Source: Paraburkholderia humisilvae (GTDB lineage Bacteria > Pseudomonadota > Gammaproteobacteria > Burkholderiales > Burkholderiaceae). From it: DNA of 64,000 nucleotides. The position numbers were made by a program, and so were the translations under genes. The stretch is from the NCBI RefSeq assembly GCF_902859855.1, contig NZ_CADIKH010000001.1:124001-188000 (forward strand). The letters run 5' to 3'. Each line of letters starts with the position of its first letter. The first letter of the stretch is position 1. A model generated the notes under the pieces. That model worked only from the letters and a program-made list of their open reading frames with translations, was not told the origin of the DNA and made no database searches. This document shows, in pieces, positions 55,030 through 64,000 of the stretch.

Positions 55030-56097
55030 TCAAGTCACGCAAGGTGTCGCGGGCTGCGCAATGCCGCCATGAGGCATGCCGCCCGACACATCGCCCCAGA
55101 GGATCGCATGATCTTCCGGCAGCGCGCGAGAGTTGGGCACCGACAACCAGAGCCTCATCAGCATCCGATCCTGGCCGGTCGTCACGTCGTCCTTGAACGC
55201 CGTCCGCCCGTGATAAACGATGTGGTTGTTGAGAAGCTGAATATCGCCAGGCGCGAAGCGCATTTCGAAACACTGCTCCTGAGCGAGTTGCAGAAGCATC
55301 CGCAAAGCTTCGTGCTCGGCATCGGTCAATTTACGCACATTCGAAAGCAATTGCGCATTCTCGATGTAGGTCAGCGAAAAGTGACTCGTCAGCTTGCCGT
55401 CCCGGACCCCGAAAACCGGCAGATCGTAGGTCACGTACTGGCCACCGGCTTCTTCCCCGAACCGGCTGCGCGGAATGGGTTTGCACAGCAGCGCATGCAG
55501 ATCTGGCCGGCGCTTGAGCATTTCGTTGTAGACGGTCGCGCTGCTCGCAAGCTTGCTGACGCCGCCCACCGATGCCTGACGCACGCAAAGCAATCCGACC
55601 ACGTCGCAGCGGTCCGTGTGAAAGCGCAGTTCTCCGGGCGACAAGGTGCGCGCGCCCGACGACAGAAATTCCTTACCCGATGCGTCCACCGTCGCGCCAT
55701 AGAGTTTGGCGCCGACGCCCGCGCCTTCGTCCTTGATCTCGCGCATCAATTCGCCGCGGCGGTTCTGGAACATCGGCGTGCCGAGATAACGGCCCAATGC
55801 ATACCAGATGCGGCGCAACTGTTCGTGGTCGTAGCGGCCGACATCGAGGCCGCGGATTTTCACCATGCCGGAGCCGTTTTCGAGTTCTTCGCGCACGTCG
55901 TCGAAGAAGGCCTTCGAGCTGGGCAACGGAAAGTTATCGCGGTCGATTTCGGCCCACGCGATACCGGCCGACTTGCCGACAGCGAGATCGATCTCGTCCA
56001 GCACGGCGGGCGGAAAGTCCTTGACCCATCGCGGGTTGTCGTACATATCGACACCGTTCCACACACACGCGCCTTGCAGATAGTCGGCGGATGACAT
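55030..56097 (-). CDS. TauD/TfdA-family Fe(II)/2-oxoglutarate-dependent dioxygenase
   Basis: A 355-residue enzyme, first gene of the ABC importer unit (106 bp before the binding protein). The iron triad is visible: His160 and Asp162 in RFHTDRCD, and His296 in NNHIVYHGRTAF; the 2-oxoglutarate Arg lies in DRMLMRLWLSV just after. GELMREIKDEG near 115 fits the clavaminate-synthase-like fold. It probably oxidises the compound taken up by the transporter, for example an amino acid derivative; the substrate is not predictable. Confidence 0.88.
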   Translation of the reverse strand: MSSADYLQGACVWNGVDMYDNPRWVKDFPPAVLDEIDLAVGKSAGIAWAEIDRDNFPLPSSKAFFDDVREELENGSGMVKIRGLDVGRYDHEQLRRIWYALGRYLGTPMFQNRRGELMREIKDEGAGVGAKLYGATVDASGKEFLSSGARTLSPGELRFHTDRCDVVGLLCVRQASVGGVSKLASSATVYNEMLKRRPDLHALLCKPIPRSRFGEEAGGQYVTYDLPVFGVRDGKLTSHFSLTYIENAQLLSNVRKLTDAEHEALRMLLQLAQEQCFEMRFAPGDIQLLNNHIVYHGRTAFKDDVTTGQDRMLMRLWLSVPNSRALPEDHAILWGDVSGGMPHGGIAQPATPCVT

Positions 56098-56473
56098 TCG
56101 TTTCTCCAGAGTGATCGAGACCTGAGCAATAGCGCCCCTGGATGCTTGATGTGTTTCGAGCGGGCGCCCCTGCCGCGTCGCAGGGTTGTCTATACAAGGT
56201 ATGCAAGATAAGTCCCGGCCAGACTTCCTTCAAGCGGTTCTTGTACGAATGCGGGCAAACACCTATCCCGAATATCGCCGCCCCGCCCAGTGGCAGAACT
56301 AACGGAGTGGGACATGGGGGGATGGAGCAGACAGGAGGACGAGGCGCAAGTCACGTCCTTGAGTTCGGCGGCCCGAAGCGCTAAACGAAAACGTCCCGAG
56401 ACCGGCTCGGGACGCATGATAAGTCCATCATGCCGGCGTGACGCATCGCGGCGTCAGCCGGGGGGTTGCTCGG
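56098..56473. other. Intergenic region after metE and before the dioxygenase unit
   Basis: About 375 bp. It holds the metE terminator, listed separately, and the promoter of the dioxygenase/ABC operon. No gene is evident. Confidence 0.5.
56379..56414 (-). terminator. Intrinsic terminator of metE
   Basis: On the minus strand a perfect 9-bp stem (CGTCCCGAG / CTCGGGACG, 56414-56392, 5-base loop) is followed directly by TTTTCGTTTAG. It lies about 60 bp after the metE stop. This is the best-formed intrinsic terminator I found in the window. Confidence 0.8.
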
Positions 56474-58768
56474 TTACAGCAGCTGGCTGCGCAGCACCTT
56501 CGCGGCGGCCACCATATTCGTCAGCGCCGGGGTCACTTCCGTCCACTGACGCGTCTTCAGACCGCAGTCCGGGTTCACCCAAAGGCGCTCCGCGGGAATA
56601 CGCCCGGCCGCCTTTTTCATCAGCTGAACGATGGATTCCCGAGACGGAATGTTCGGCGAATGGATGTCGTACACACCCGGCCCGATCTGGTTCGGATACT
56701 TGAAGTGGTCGAACACATCGAGCAGTTCCATATCGGAGCGCGACGTTTCGATCGTGATCACGTCCGCATCCATATCGGCAATTGACGCGATGATGTCGTT
56801 GAATTCCGAGTAGCACATATGCGTGTGGATCTGCGTTTCGTCGCGCACCCCGTTCGCCGTGATACGGAACGATTCCACGGCCCATTGCAGGTACTCGTTC
56901 CATTGCGAACGGCGTAGCGGCAGACCTTCGCGCAACGCGGCCTCATCGATCTGGATCACGCGCACGCCGGCCTTCTCGAGGTCGAGCACTTCTTCGCGAA
57001 TCGCGAGTGCAAGCTGGCGGCACGACACCGAACGCGGCTGATCGTCGCGCACGAACGACCAGTTCAGGATCGTCACGGGCCCCGTCAGCATGCCCTTCAT
57101 CGGCTTGTTCGTCAGCGACTGCGCGTACGTGATCCATTCGACCGTCATCGCGCCCGGACGGCTGATATCGCCGAACAGGACAGGCGGCTTCACGCAGCGC
57201 GAACCATACGACTGCACCCAGCCGAACTGGCTGAATGCGTAGCCTTCGAGCTGTTCGCCGAAATATTCGACCATGTCGTTACGCTCGGCTTCACCGTGCA
57301 CGAGCACGTCGAGCCCCAGCGTTTCCTGTTCGCGCACACTGCGTGCGATCTCGGCCTGCATCGCGGCCTTGTAGGCGGCTGTATCGAGTTTGCCGGCCTT
57401 GAACTCGCTGCGCGCGTGGCGGATTTCCGCCGTTTGCGGGAACGAGCCGATCGTCGTGGTCGGGAACGCCGGCAGCTTCAACAAGGCCGCCTGCTTCGGC
57501 GCACGGACGGCATACGCGCTGTGCCGCTGCCCGAGTGCCGCGTCGATCCTTGCAAGCGCGGCCTTGACGACCGGATTGTTTACCCGCAGCGACGTGCGGC
57601 GGTGGTGGATAGCTTTTGCATTGGCGACGAGTGCCGAGCCGACTGAGTCGCGACCGTTGTTCAATGCATCGGCGAGCAGCTTGAGTTCGTCGAGCTTTTG
57701 CAGCGCGAAGGCGAGCCACGAACGGACCTCGGCGTCGAGCTTCTGCTCACTGTCGAGGTCGACCGGCACGTGCAGCAGCGAGCACGACGGTGCGATCCAC
57801 AGGCGTTCGCCAAGCTGCTTCGCAAGCGGTTCGAGCCATGCGAGCACCGCGTTCAGGTCCGTCTTCCAGATGTTGCGGCCATTGATCGCGCCGACCGACA
57901 GCACCGACGTATCGGACAGAATCGCAGCCGCTTGCGCGAGCTCGTCGCGCGCGTTGATCGCGTCGATATGCAGACCGTCGACGGGCAGCGTGCACGCGAG
58001 TTCGAGGTTCTCCTGCAACTGGCCGAAGTAAGTGGCGAGCAGCAGCCGCACGCGCCGCACCGACAGCGAGTCGTAGGCGGTCACGAACGCGTCGCGCCAC
58101 TTCGCATCGAGTTCCGTCACGAGCGCGGGCTCATCGATCTGCACCCAGTCGATGCCTTGCGCGGCGAACGTATCGAGTAATGCGCCGTACACAGGCAAGA
58201 GTTTCGGCAACAGCGCGAGGCGATCCGAATCGTCCTTCGATTTGCCGAGCCACAGGTAGGTGACCGGGCCGATAATCACCGGCTTCACGTTCACGCCCGC
58301 CGCGCGCGCTTCAGCGATTTGCGTGACGAGCCGCGTTGCATCGAGCGAGAAATTCGTCGCCGCGGTGAATTCCGGCACGATGTAGTGATAGTTCGTATCG
58401 AACCATTTGGTCATTTCACCCGCCGCAACGCCGCTGCAGCACGCGACGTGCTCATCGGCCGCTTGCGCCGAGCGGCCGCGCGCGACACGGAAATAATTGT
58501 CGAGCGCATCACCGTGGAATCCGCGCACGCGCTCGGGCAGATTGCCTAGCGTGAAGCTCATGTCGAGCACCTGGTCGTAGAACGCGAAGTCGCCGACCGG
58601 CACGAAATTGACGCGTGCCTGATGTTTCCAGTGACGCTCGCGCAGTTGCGCACCGACGGCTTTCAGCGCATCGCGCGACGACTGATCCTTCCAGTAGCTT
58701 TCGAGGGCGAACTTCAGTTCGCGTCTTGCGCCGATGCGCGGAAAACCGAGGTTGTGAGTGATCGCCAT
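56474..58768 (-). CDS. metE: Cobalamin-independent methionine synthase
   Basis: A 764-residue enzyme that transfers a methyl group from 5-methyltetrahydrofolate-glutamate to homocysteine. Start [13 protein letters not shown] at ATG 58768. Typical motifs include [16 protein letters not shown] near the N terminus, [12 protein letters not shown] opening the C-terminal domain, and the late HMCYSEFND and NPDCGLKTR, which hold the zinc-binding His/Cys residues. It is transcribed divergently from metR, with a palindromic site between, and ends at an intrinsic terminator. A homocysteine-responsive MetR is the expected activator. Confidence 0.97.
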   Translation of the reverse strand: MAITHNLGFPRIGARRELKFALESYWKDQSSRDALKAVGAQLRERHWKHQARVNFVPVGDFAFYDQVLDMSFTLGNLPERVRGFHGDALDNYFRVARGRSAQAADEHVACCSGVAAGEMTKWFDTNYHYIVPEFTAATNFSLDATRLVTQIAEARAAGVNVKPVIIGPVTYLWLGKSKDDSDRLALLPKLLPVYGALLDTFAAQGIDWVQIDEPALVTELDAKWRDAFVTAYDSLSVRRVRLLLATYFGQLQENLELACTLPVDGLHIDAINARDELAQAAAILSDTSVLSVGAINGRNIWKTDLNAVLAWLEPLAKQLGERLWIAPSCSLLHVPVDLDSEQKLDAEVRSWLAFALQKLDELKLLADALNNGRDSVGSALVANAKAIHHRRTSLRVNNPVVKAALARIDAALGQRHSAYAVRAPKQAALLKLPAFPTTTIGSFPQTAEIRHARSEFKAGKLDTAAYKAAMQAEIARSVREQETLGLDVLVHGEAERNDMVEYFGEQLEGYAFSQFGWVQSYGSRCVKPPVLFGDISRPGAMTVEWITYAQSLTNKPMKGMLTGPVTILNWSFVRDDQPRSVSCRQLALAIREEVLDLEKAGVRVIQIDEAALREGLPLRRSQWNEYLQWAVESFRITANGVRDETQIHTHMCYSEFNDIIASIADMDADVITIETSRSDMELLDVFDHFKYPNQIGPGVYDIHSPNIPSRESIVQLMKKAAGRIPAERLWVNPDCGLKTRQWTEVTPALTNMVAAAKVLRSQLL

Positions 58769-58831
58769 CTTTCGTCCGTGTCCAAAAAAATCCATAGAAG
58801 ACCTGTCTGGCAGCGATGATAGAATTTCTCG

Positions 58832-58862
58832 TGTATGAATAAAAATGGATTTATTTCATACA
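58832..58862. promoter_or_regulatory. Palindromic MetR-type operator between metE and metR
   Basis: TGTATGAA (58832-58839) and TTCATACA (58855-58862) are perfect inverted repeats. The arms extend inward as an AT-rich imperfect palindrome (ATAAA ... TTTAT). It lies between the two divergent starts. Known MetR sites are TGAA-N5-TTCA; here the outer half-sites are the same but further apart. Confidence 0.65.
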
Positions 58863-58889
58863 TGCATTAGTTTTGTTCATGAGGCAAGC

Positions 58890-59798
58890 ATGCTTGAGCG
58901 CAGTCATCTGATGGTGATCAGGGAAGTCGAGCGGCAGGGCTCGTTGACGGGGGCAGCCGAAGCGCTAAATGTCACGCAGTCGGCGTTGAGCCACACCGTG
59001 AAAAAGCTCGAGCAGCAACTGGCGACGCCTGTGTGGACGCGCGAGGGGCGGTCGATGCGTCTCACGCAGGCGGGTCAGTACCTTCTGCGTCTTGCCAACC
59101 GGATGCTCCCGCAGTTCGAGCACGCGGAAGAACGAATGAAGCAATACGCGCAAGGCGAGCGGGGTACGCTGCGTATCGGCATGGAATGCCACCCGTGCTA
59201 TCAATGGCTGCTGAAAGTGGTATCGCCCTATCTCGCGCGCTGGCCCGATGTCGACGTCGACGTCAAACAGCGGTTTCAGTTCGGCGGTATCGGTGCGCTT
59301 TTCGGCTACGACATCGATGTGCTCGTCACGCCGGATCCGCTGCAAAAGCCCGGTCTGCGATTCGAGCCGGTGTTCGACTATGAGCAGGTGCTGGTGATAT
59401 CGGATGGACATGCGCTCGCGAACGAGCGTTATGTCACGCCAACGCAGCTTGCGGAAGAGGTGCTGATCACCTACCCGGTCGAGACCGATCGGCTTGACAT
59501 CTACACGCAGTTCCTCACGCCGGCGAACGTGGTACCGAAACGGCACAAGGTGATCGAGACGACGGACATCATGATGCAGATGGTGGCAAGCGGCCGGGGC
59601 GTCGCGGCGCTGCCGCGCTGGTTAGCGGAAGAGTACGCTGAATGGATGCCGTTAATACCTTTGCGGCTCGGCAAAAAGGGCATTTCGAAACAGATCTTCC
59701 TGGGTACTCGCGAAGTGGACGACACAATCGATTACCTCGCCGCCTTCGTCGCGCTCGCGCGCGAATCGGACTGGAGCGGCGCCAGACTTCGGACCTGA
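58890..59798 (+). CDS. metR: LysR-family regulator of methionine synthesis
   Basis: A 302-residue regulator. ATG 58890 has GAGG upstream. The HTH reads LTGAAEALNVTQSALSHTVK, then LEQQLATPVWTREGRSMRLT; the effector domain follows with CHPCYQWLLKVVSP. Sequence and divergent placement next to metE match MetR, which uses homocysteine as co-inducer. Confidence 0.93.
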   Translation: MLERSHLMVIREVERQGSLTGAAEALNVTQSALSHTVKKLEQQLATPVWTREGRSMRLTQAGQYLLRLANRMLPQFEHAEERMKQYAQGERGTLRIGMECHPCYQWLLKVVSPYLARWPDVDVDVKQRFQFGGIGALFGYDIDVLVTPDPLQKPGLRFEPVFDYEQVLVISDGHALANERYVTPTQLAEEVLITYPVETDRLDIYTQFLTPANVVPKRHKVIETTDIMMQMVASGRGVAALPRWLAEEYAEWMPLIPLRLGKKGISKQIFLGTREVDDTIDYLAAFVALARESDWSGARLRT

Positions 59799-59942
59799 CC
59801 GCCGACTCGCGCGCCTGCAGGTACGGCATCCAGCCGCCTTCCGCGAAACCAGTCGGATTGTTCGTGACCGTGGGGATATCGGGCTTCGAGATGAACGTCC
59901 AAATCCGATGCTTTGCGCATCGTCTCTTCAGGGTTCGCGGCT

Positions 59943-61037
59943 TCAGAAATGATGGCGAATGCCTGCTCCAATCAGCAACTGGTTGCCGCTTGAAGATGGA
60001 TCATTCGTGTTGATAACCGCCGGCGCGCCTGACGAAGCGTGTTGATATACCGCCTCTACGTAAGTATCCGTGCGCTTTGACAGCGCATAGGTCATCTGCA
60101 CGGCGCCTTCGTGCCAGTGTGCAGTCGACGCCTTCGTATACGTGTACATGCCAGCGAACGAGATAGCGGGCGTCAGCTGATAGACGCCGTTCACTTCGTA
60201 GTTGCTGAAGCCAACCGATGGCGCGGCATCGCCGGCATCGGCGTTTACCACATCGGAATACGTGGAACGCGACCATGCGGCGGCGAGGACAAAATCACCG
60301 ATCGTGTAGCTTGCGCCGACGCCGTAGGTGTTCTGCGTACCCACATTGGCATTGAACACTTCGCCGGTCGAGCCGGGCAATACAACCGGATCGTAGGCGC
60401 CACCCGACGTGTTACCCCGTCCGTTGACATGGAGCCAGGCCGCGCCGGCACTCAGTGCGCCGCCCTGATAATTCGCGCCGATGCTATATGCGCGATTGTT
60501 CGCAAAGGCTCCGGCTTCGTTCGAAAACGCATACATTCCGCCCAGGCTAAAGCCACCGAACGACGGGCTCGCATACTTGACCGAGTTGCTTGCCAAATAG
60601 GTGTTATTGGCGTTGTCGTTATCGAACGGGTGCGCGAACGCCGTTCCTCCTGTGCCTCCGGTGAGCGCAAACGGCGCGAAGTAATCGTGAACCAGGTCGT
60701 ACTGATGGCCGAGCGTTAGCGTACCGAATGCGTCCGACTGAAGCCCCACATACGCAGGATGGTCGTTAAAGCCTTCGCCCGATGTGACCGAAAATCCGCG
60801 CTCCAGACGAAACACCGCTTTCGCGCCACCGCCGAGTTCCTCGGTGCCTTGTAAGCCCCAGTAGCTGCCATCGATCAACCCTGACGTCGCGCGATATTGG
60901 GCATGGCCATTCACATTGTTGACATAGGCGAGGCCCGTGTCCAACTCGCCGTAAAGCGACACCGCTTGCGCAGCGCAAGTCGTGCTCAGGATCGCGAGCG
61001 ATGCTCCGGCGATCGAACCGTGGATCGTGCTGTTCAT
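59943..61037 (-). CDS. Gram-negative porin (OmpC/PorA-type)
   Basis: A 364-residue outer-membrane trimeric porin. The signal peptide runs from MNSTIHGSIAG to CAAQA. The mature protein begins VSLYGELDTGLAYVNN and ends LLIGAGIRHHF, with the C-terminal Phe required for outer-membrane assembly. Alternating-strand barrel sequence is typical, including WGLQGTEELGGGAKAVFRLE in strand/loop 2-3 and the constriction-loop region. ATG 61037 is assumed, without a strong ribosome site. It is probably regulated by nutrient or osmotic signals. Confidence 0.92.
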   Translation of the reverse strand: MNSTIHGSIAGASLAILSTTCAAQAVSLYGELDTGLAYVNNVNGHAQYRATSGLIDGSYWGLQGTEELGGGAKAVFRLERGFSVTSGEGFNDHPAYVGLQSDAFGTLTLGHQYDLVHDYFAPFALTGGTGGTAFAHPFDNDNANNTYLASNSVKYASPSFGGFSLGGMYAFSNEAGAFANNRAYSIGANYQGGALSAGAAWLHVNGRGNTSGGAYDPVVLPGSTGEVFNANVGTQNTYGVGASYTIGDFVLAAAWSRSTYSDVVNADAGDAAPSVGFSNYEVNGVYQLTPAISFAGMYTYTKASTAHWHEGAVQMTYALSKRTDTYVEAVYQHASSGAPAVINTNDPSSSGNQLLIGAGIRHHF

Positions 61038-61753
61038 GATGAAGGAAGAGATAATGTGAAACCACGGTGCGTGTTCGCGCGCATTTGACACGCTGAGGCT
61101 GTCCAACGCACGCACAGAGCCGTACTGTTGTGGCGGCGGGCTAGACAGCGAAAAAGATTACGTGGCCGGCGGCGCTACGAGGTGTGGCCGAGCATGAGTG
61201 CCGGCGCAAAAAAAGATCGAGATTCATGAGCGGCTCCTTGGGGTTTTCGCGCCCCGGTTAGGTTCCGACGCAAGAACGAAAACAGGTCTGGCTCCTGACT
61301 CGAGCATATTTATGCGCTGAGGCAGATACAGTGGCGCGACCGCGCCGGTTTCGCACCGGCTTCCGCATTCCGTTCCGTTGAGGAGTGTGTTGTTTCCATG
61401 TCCGGCCGCCGACTGCGACGCAAACTTTCGAAAGCATAACGGAAGAAACCGGGGATTCCAAGCGCGCTATCCGTGTGACCAGCCATCAAGCGTCGTTCGG
61501 CGATTTCATTGAGCCGCGTCACGATGAGGCTGCGGAAAAACCTGAAGGACGTGACCGACGCGGGAAATCCGAAGTGATTGCGCGGGTTCATCACTGAGAT
61601 CGTCAAATGCTTCCGGGACCCAACTGGAGTTACCGGCAGCTTGCGTCTATCCTGTTCTCACCCCTTTGGCTGCCAGCGGCGCCCATGACGTGTTCCGCGC
61701 GCGTCGTGAGCGCTTACCGCTCAGCAAGGGCAAACCCAAAAAGGAGAAAGACT
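61038..61753. other. Intergenic region upstream of the porin and CHRD genes
   Basis: About 700 bp. It carries the porin promoter region, a possible 28-codon leader ORF (listed separately) and the promoter of the CHRD gene. Other frames up to 98 codons (61310-61606 minus) have no support. Confidence 0.4.
61141..61227 (-). CDS. Possible leader peptide upstream of the porin, 28 aa
   Basis: The frame begins MNLDLFLRRHSCSATP at ATG 61227 behind AAGGAG with 6-base spacing, the best ribosome site on this strand nearby. It includes a run of seven T early in the frame and ends 103 bp before the porin start. It could be a regulatory leader or chance. Confidence 0.3.
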   Translation of the reverse strand: MNLDLFLRRHSCSATPRSAAGHVIFFAV

Positions 61754-62215
61754 ATGTCACGATCCATTTCGCGGCGCGCTTTGATCGCGTTCGGTGGCTT
61801 GGCCCTCGCGGGCACATTGACCTGGGCGCAAGCGGCGCCGGTTTCATTCCAGGTGCCATTGACGGGCGCTCAACAGGTCCCGCCGGTGCAGACTGCAGGC
61901 AGCGGCAGCGCCGACCTCACGTACGACCCCGACACGCACGTCGTCACCTGGAACATCCGCTTCAGCGGATTGTCGAGTCAGGCGACGATGGCGCATTTCC
62001 ACGGCCCCGCGCCGGCCGGCAAAAATGCCGGCGTAAAGGTCTGGCTCTCGCAGAAGGGCAGTATGGAGATGACCAGCCCGCTCAGCGGCCAGGCGACGCT
62101 CTCACCGGACGACGTCAAGATGTTCGAAGCCGGTGACATGTACATCAACGTTCACACGAAGAACAATCCGAACGGCGAGATCCGCGGCCAGGTCGTGCCT
62201 CCGAAGAGCAACTGA
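61754..62215 (+). CDS. CHRD-domain secreted protein
   Basis: A 153-residue protein; ATG 61754 follows AAGGAG. A signal peptide (SRRALIAFGGLALAGTLT) ends at WAQA; an RR pair makes Tat export possible. The rest is one CHRD domain: VPLTGAQQVPPVQTAGSGSA, then TMAHFHGPAPAGKNAGVKVW and the ending INVHTKNNPNGEIRGQ. Function in bacteria is unknown. Confidence 0.92.
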   Translation: MSRSISRRALIAFGGLALAGTLTWAQAAPVSFQVPLTGAQQVPPVQTAGSGSADLTYDPDTHVVTWNIRFSGLSSQATMAHFHGPAPAGKNAGVKVWLSQKGSMEMTSPLSGQATLSPDDVKMFEAGDMYINVHTKNNPNGEIRGQVVPPKSN

Positions 62216-62258
62216 CGCAGCCGCCGAAGCGGCGCCGTTGGTCGGATTCGCGGCAAGC

Positions 62259-62951
62259 CTAGAGAAAAGCCGCGAGCAGCATCACCACTGCGGCGCCGAA
62301 GCCGAGCGGCAGCAGCGCCATCAGCACTGACGCCTGCCGCGGCGAGTCGATGGATGACGGCAACAGCTTGTAGCCGGTCAGCATCGGACGCAGCAGGTTG
62401 TGTCCCTTCGCTACTGCGTAGAGAGCGATCACGAACACATGGAGCGCTACCGCGGCGAGCAACACGTCCCAAGCAAGCCCATGCAGTGTCGAGATAGCGT
62501 TGGCGAGCCACGCAGGGACCACCTCGCTCAACGGCCCTTCGTCGGCGATGTCATTGTTGACGTAGAGCCCGCTCAGCGTCTCGATCAGTAACAACGCGAG
62601 GAGCAGCAGGACCATCCAGCCGCCGGCCGCATTGTGGCCCACCTGCACATCCGGCTCGCGGCGTAACAGGTGGCGCAGATGATGAAGCGCAGCCGCCGGC
62701 GACGCCACGAAACTGCGAAAGCGCGCGGTCTCACTTCCCCAAAAACCCCATAGCAGCCGGAATATGACCAAAGCGAGCAGCGTCTCGCCGACCCGGACGT
62801 GCCAGTCGATCCAGTTCAGCTTCAAGGTGACATAGGCCGCCGCGACCAGCACGACCACCAGCCAGTGAAACAGGCGCACCGGTGCGTCCCAGACCAGCAC
62901 TGGGCGGCGAACGGGCTGTGCCCGCGGCGTGGCAGGTTCGTCAGCATCCAT
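62259..62951 (-). CDS. Cytochrome b561-type membrane protein
   Basis: A 230-residue inner-membrane di-haem cytochrome b. ATG 62951 is preferred; ATG 62984 would add 11 residues. Four to five helices carry the ligands: VRLFHWLVVVLVA, DWHVRVGETLLALVIF, the LHHLRHLL loop, and LHGLAWDVLLAAVALHVFVI. RLLWGFWGSETARF is typical of the Ni/Fe-hydrogenase and cyt-b561 group. It probably passes electrons between quinol and a periplasmic partner. The converging CHRD gene may be unrelated. Confidence 0.88.
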   Translation of the reverse strand: MDADEPATPRAQPVRRPVLVWDAPVRLFHWLVVVLVAAAYVTLKLNWIDWHVRVGETLLALVIFRLLWGFWGSETARFRSFVASPAAALHHLRHLLRREPDVQVGHNAAGGWMVLLLLALLLIETLSGLYVNNDIADEGPLSEVVPAWLANAISTLHGLAWDVLLAAVALHVFVIALYAVAKGHNLLRPMLTGYKLLPSSIDSPRQASVLMALLPLGFGAAVVMLLAAFL

Positions 62952-63190
62952 GTGTCGTGCGTCCCTGCAAGCAGCTAGCGTCATGCCGCGAGTCGCTCAC
63001 GTTGCGGGAATGGAATAGTGGTTCATTTTACAAGCTGTGCGGCAAAAGCCGCGGTCGTTCGCGGGAAGACGCACACGCGCGACATGCGGGCGAGATCGGC
63101 CTCGCATCCCGTACGGCTGCACCGGTTCGGCAGCAAGCGGACTGATTGTAGAATGCGTTGCCGCCGATGTTCCTATGGGGGACCGCTCAA

Positions 63191-64000
63191 ATGCCAAGTG
63201 ACGTTGATCATCTCGTTGATAGGTCGATAGCAGAATGGAAGGTGCCGGGTCTCGCGTTAGCGGTGATCCAGGATGACGAAGTCGTGTTATTGAAGGGCTA
63301 CGGCGTGCGCGACATCGATTCGCGTTTGCCCGTGACGGTGAGCACGCAGTTCCTGCTGTGTTCGATCACCAAGTCGTTTACGGCGGCCGGGCTTGGCATC
63401 CTCGTCGACGAAGGCAAGCTCGAATGGCGGAGGCCCGTGCGGGAATACATTCCGGAGTTCCGGCTGTATGACGCCGTGGCGACCGAACGCGTGACCGTCC
63501 GGGACTTGCTTTGTCACCATAGCGGATTACCGCGGCACGACTGGATACACGCACCGGGCGACCTGTCCACCGCGCAAGTCCTCGCCACTCTGCGTCATCT
63601 TGAACCGAGCCGTGATCTGCGTGACGTCTATCAATACCAGAACCTTGGGTATCTGGTGGCCGGACACGTCGCGGAACGCATCACAGGCATGAGCTGGGAC
63701 GCGTTCATCACCGAGCGCCTGCTTCGACCACTAGGCCTTACCGACATGAGCCTTTCGATCGAGGCCCTGCGCGATGCGCCGGATCACGCGCACCCTCATG
63801 TTGCCGACAACGATGAAGTCCGCCGCGCGAGCTGGGCTCCGATCCGCAATCTGCCTGCCGGTGGGCTGAACGCGTCAGTCTCCGACCTGGCGAAGTGGAT
63901 GCGCTTTCTGATGAACGATGGGATTGTGGACGGTGAATCGCTGTTATCAGCGAACGTCGTTCGGCAAATGTCGGCGCCGCATGTGCACGTTGGCCGGTCG
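63191..64000 (+). CDS. Serine hydrolase, class C beta-lactamase family (3' end off window)
   Basis: The first 270 codons are visible, starting MPSDVDHLVDRSIAEWKVPG. The catalytic SxxK is SITK at 58-61, and the family Tyr-x-Asn is YQN within YQYQNLGYLVAGH near 152. DLLCHHSGLPRHDW and FITERLLRPLGLTDM are family landmarks. There is no signal peptide, so it is likely a cytoplasmic esterase or peptidase and not a secreted beta-lactamase. The C terminus lies beyond the window. Confidence 0.88.
   Translation, partial: MPSDVDHLVDRSIAEWKVPGLALAVIQDDEVVLLKGYGVRDIDSRLPVTVSTQFLLCSITKSFTAAGLGILVDEGKLEWRRPVREYIPEFRLYDAVATERVTVRDLLCHHSGLPRHDWIHAPGDLSTAQVLATLRHLEPSRDLRDVYQYQNLGYLVAGHVAERITGMSWDAFITERLLRPLGLTDMSLSIEALRDAPDHAHPHVADNDEVRRASWAPIRNLPAGGLNASVSDLAKWMRFLMNDGIVDGESLLSANVVRQMSAPHVHVGRS

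Noticed and set aside
58769..58889. Cobalamin riboswitch before metE
   Set aside because: The spacer is only about 120 bp and has no B12-box-like sequence; the palindrome fits a MetR site instead.

Overview
The window is high-GC, gene-dense DNA that reads like a Burkholderiaceae chromosome, most likely Paraburkholderia/Caballeronia or a close relative. This is an inference from gene content: a DUF3563 micro-gene, a siaABCD-type c-di-GMP module, a divergent metE/metR pair, a Gram-negative porin, many LysR regulators and GGDEF proteins, and a Tat-exported GH28 pectinase that suggests life near plants. I see no rRNA, tRNA, CRISPR array or intact transposase.

Layout. 1-5019: a 3'-truncated kdpB, then a minus-strand siaABCD-like operon (SpoIIE phosphatase, HPK-like kinase, DUF1987 protein, diguanylate cyclase). 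5.4-6.8 kb: two convergent genes of unknown function. 7.28-16.1 kb: the most unusual locus. A perfectly spaced sigma-54 (-24/-12) promoter at 7552-7568, preceded by two near-identical 14-bp palindromes, drives a tight six-gene operon: an acidic Phe-Glu repeat protein, a HEVGH metalloprotein, a 717-aa unknown, an oxoamine-synthase-like PLP enzyme, a GIY-YIG-like protein and an amidohydrolase-2 protein. A sigma-54 activator gene converges on its end. I do not recognise this combination as a described system.

16.4-18.2 kb: two membrane protein genes (UPF0104 type and DUF1003). 19.0-27.8 kb: a complete type I secretion operon (TolC, HlyD, and HlyB types) behind its probable substrate, a 1121-aa protein with nine 40-residue repeats. 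27.8-34.7 kb: lower-quality accessory DNA with small unknown genes, a diguanylate cyclase broken by a frameshift and a TAG stop, a secreted duplicated-domain protein, a YSC84-type protein and a small Cys-rich secreted protein. 34.7-37.9 kb: an AspT-family antiporter and glutamate decarboxylase, probably acid resistance. 38-41.6 kb: a small charged protein, cardiolipin synthase, and a divergent LysR/LysE pair. 41.6-46 kb: a redox cluster (OYE-type flavin oxidoreductase, cupin, F420-type reductase, SDR, LysR). The OYE gene is preceded by a decayed copy of the SDR promoter, operator and N terminus.

46-48.3 kb: a large membrane diguanylate cyclase. 48.8-51 kb: a GH28 polygalacturonase-like enzyme. 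51.6 kb: a small secreted protein. 52.1-56.1 kb: a polar amino-acid ABC importer behind a TauD/TfdA-like dioxygenase. 56.4-59.8 kb: metE with an intrinsic terminator, a palindromic MetR-type site, and metR. 59.9-63 kb: porin, CHRD-domain protein and cytochrome b561-type protein. The window ends inside a class C beta-lactamase-family serine hydrolase.
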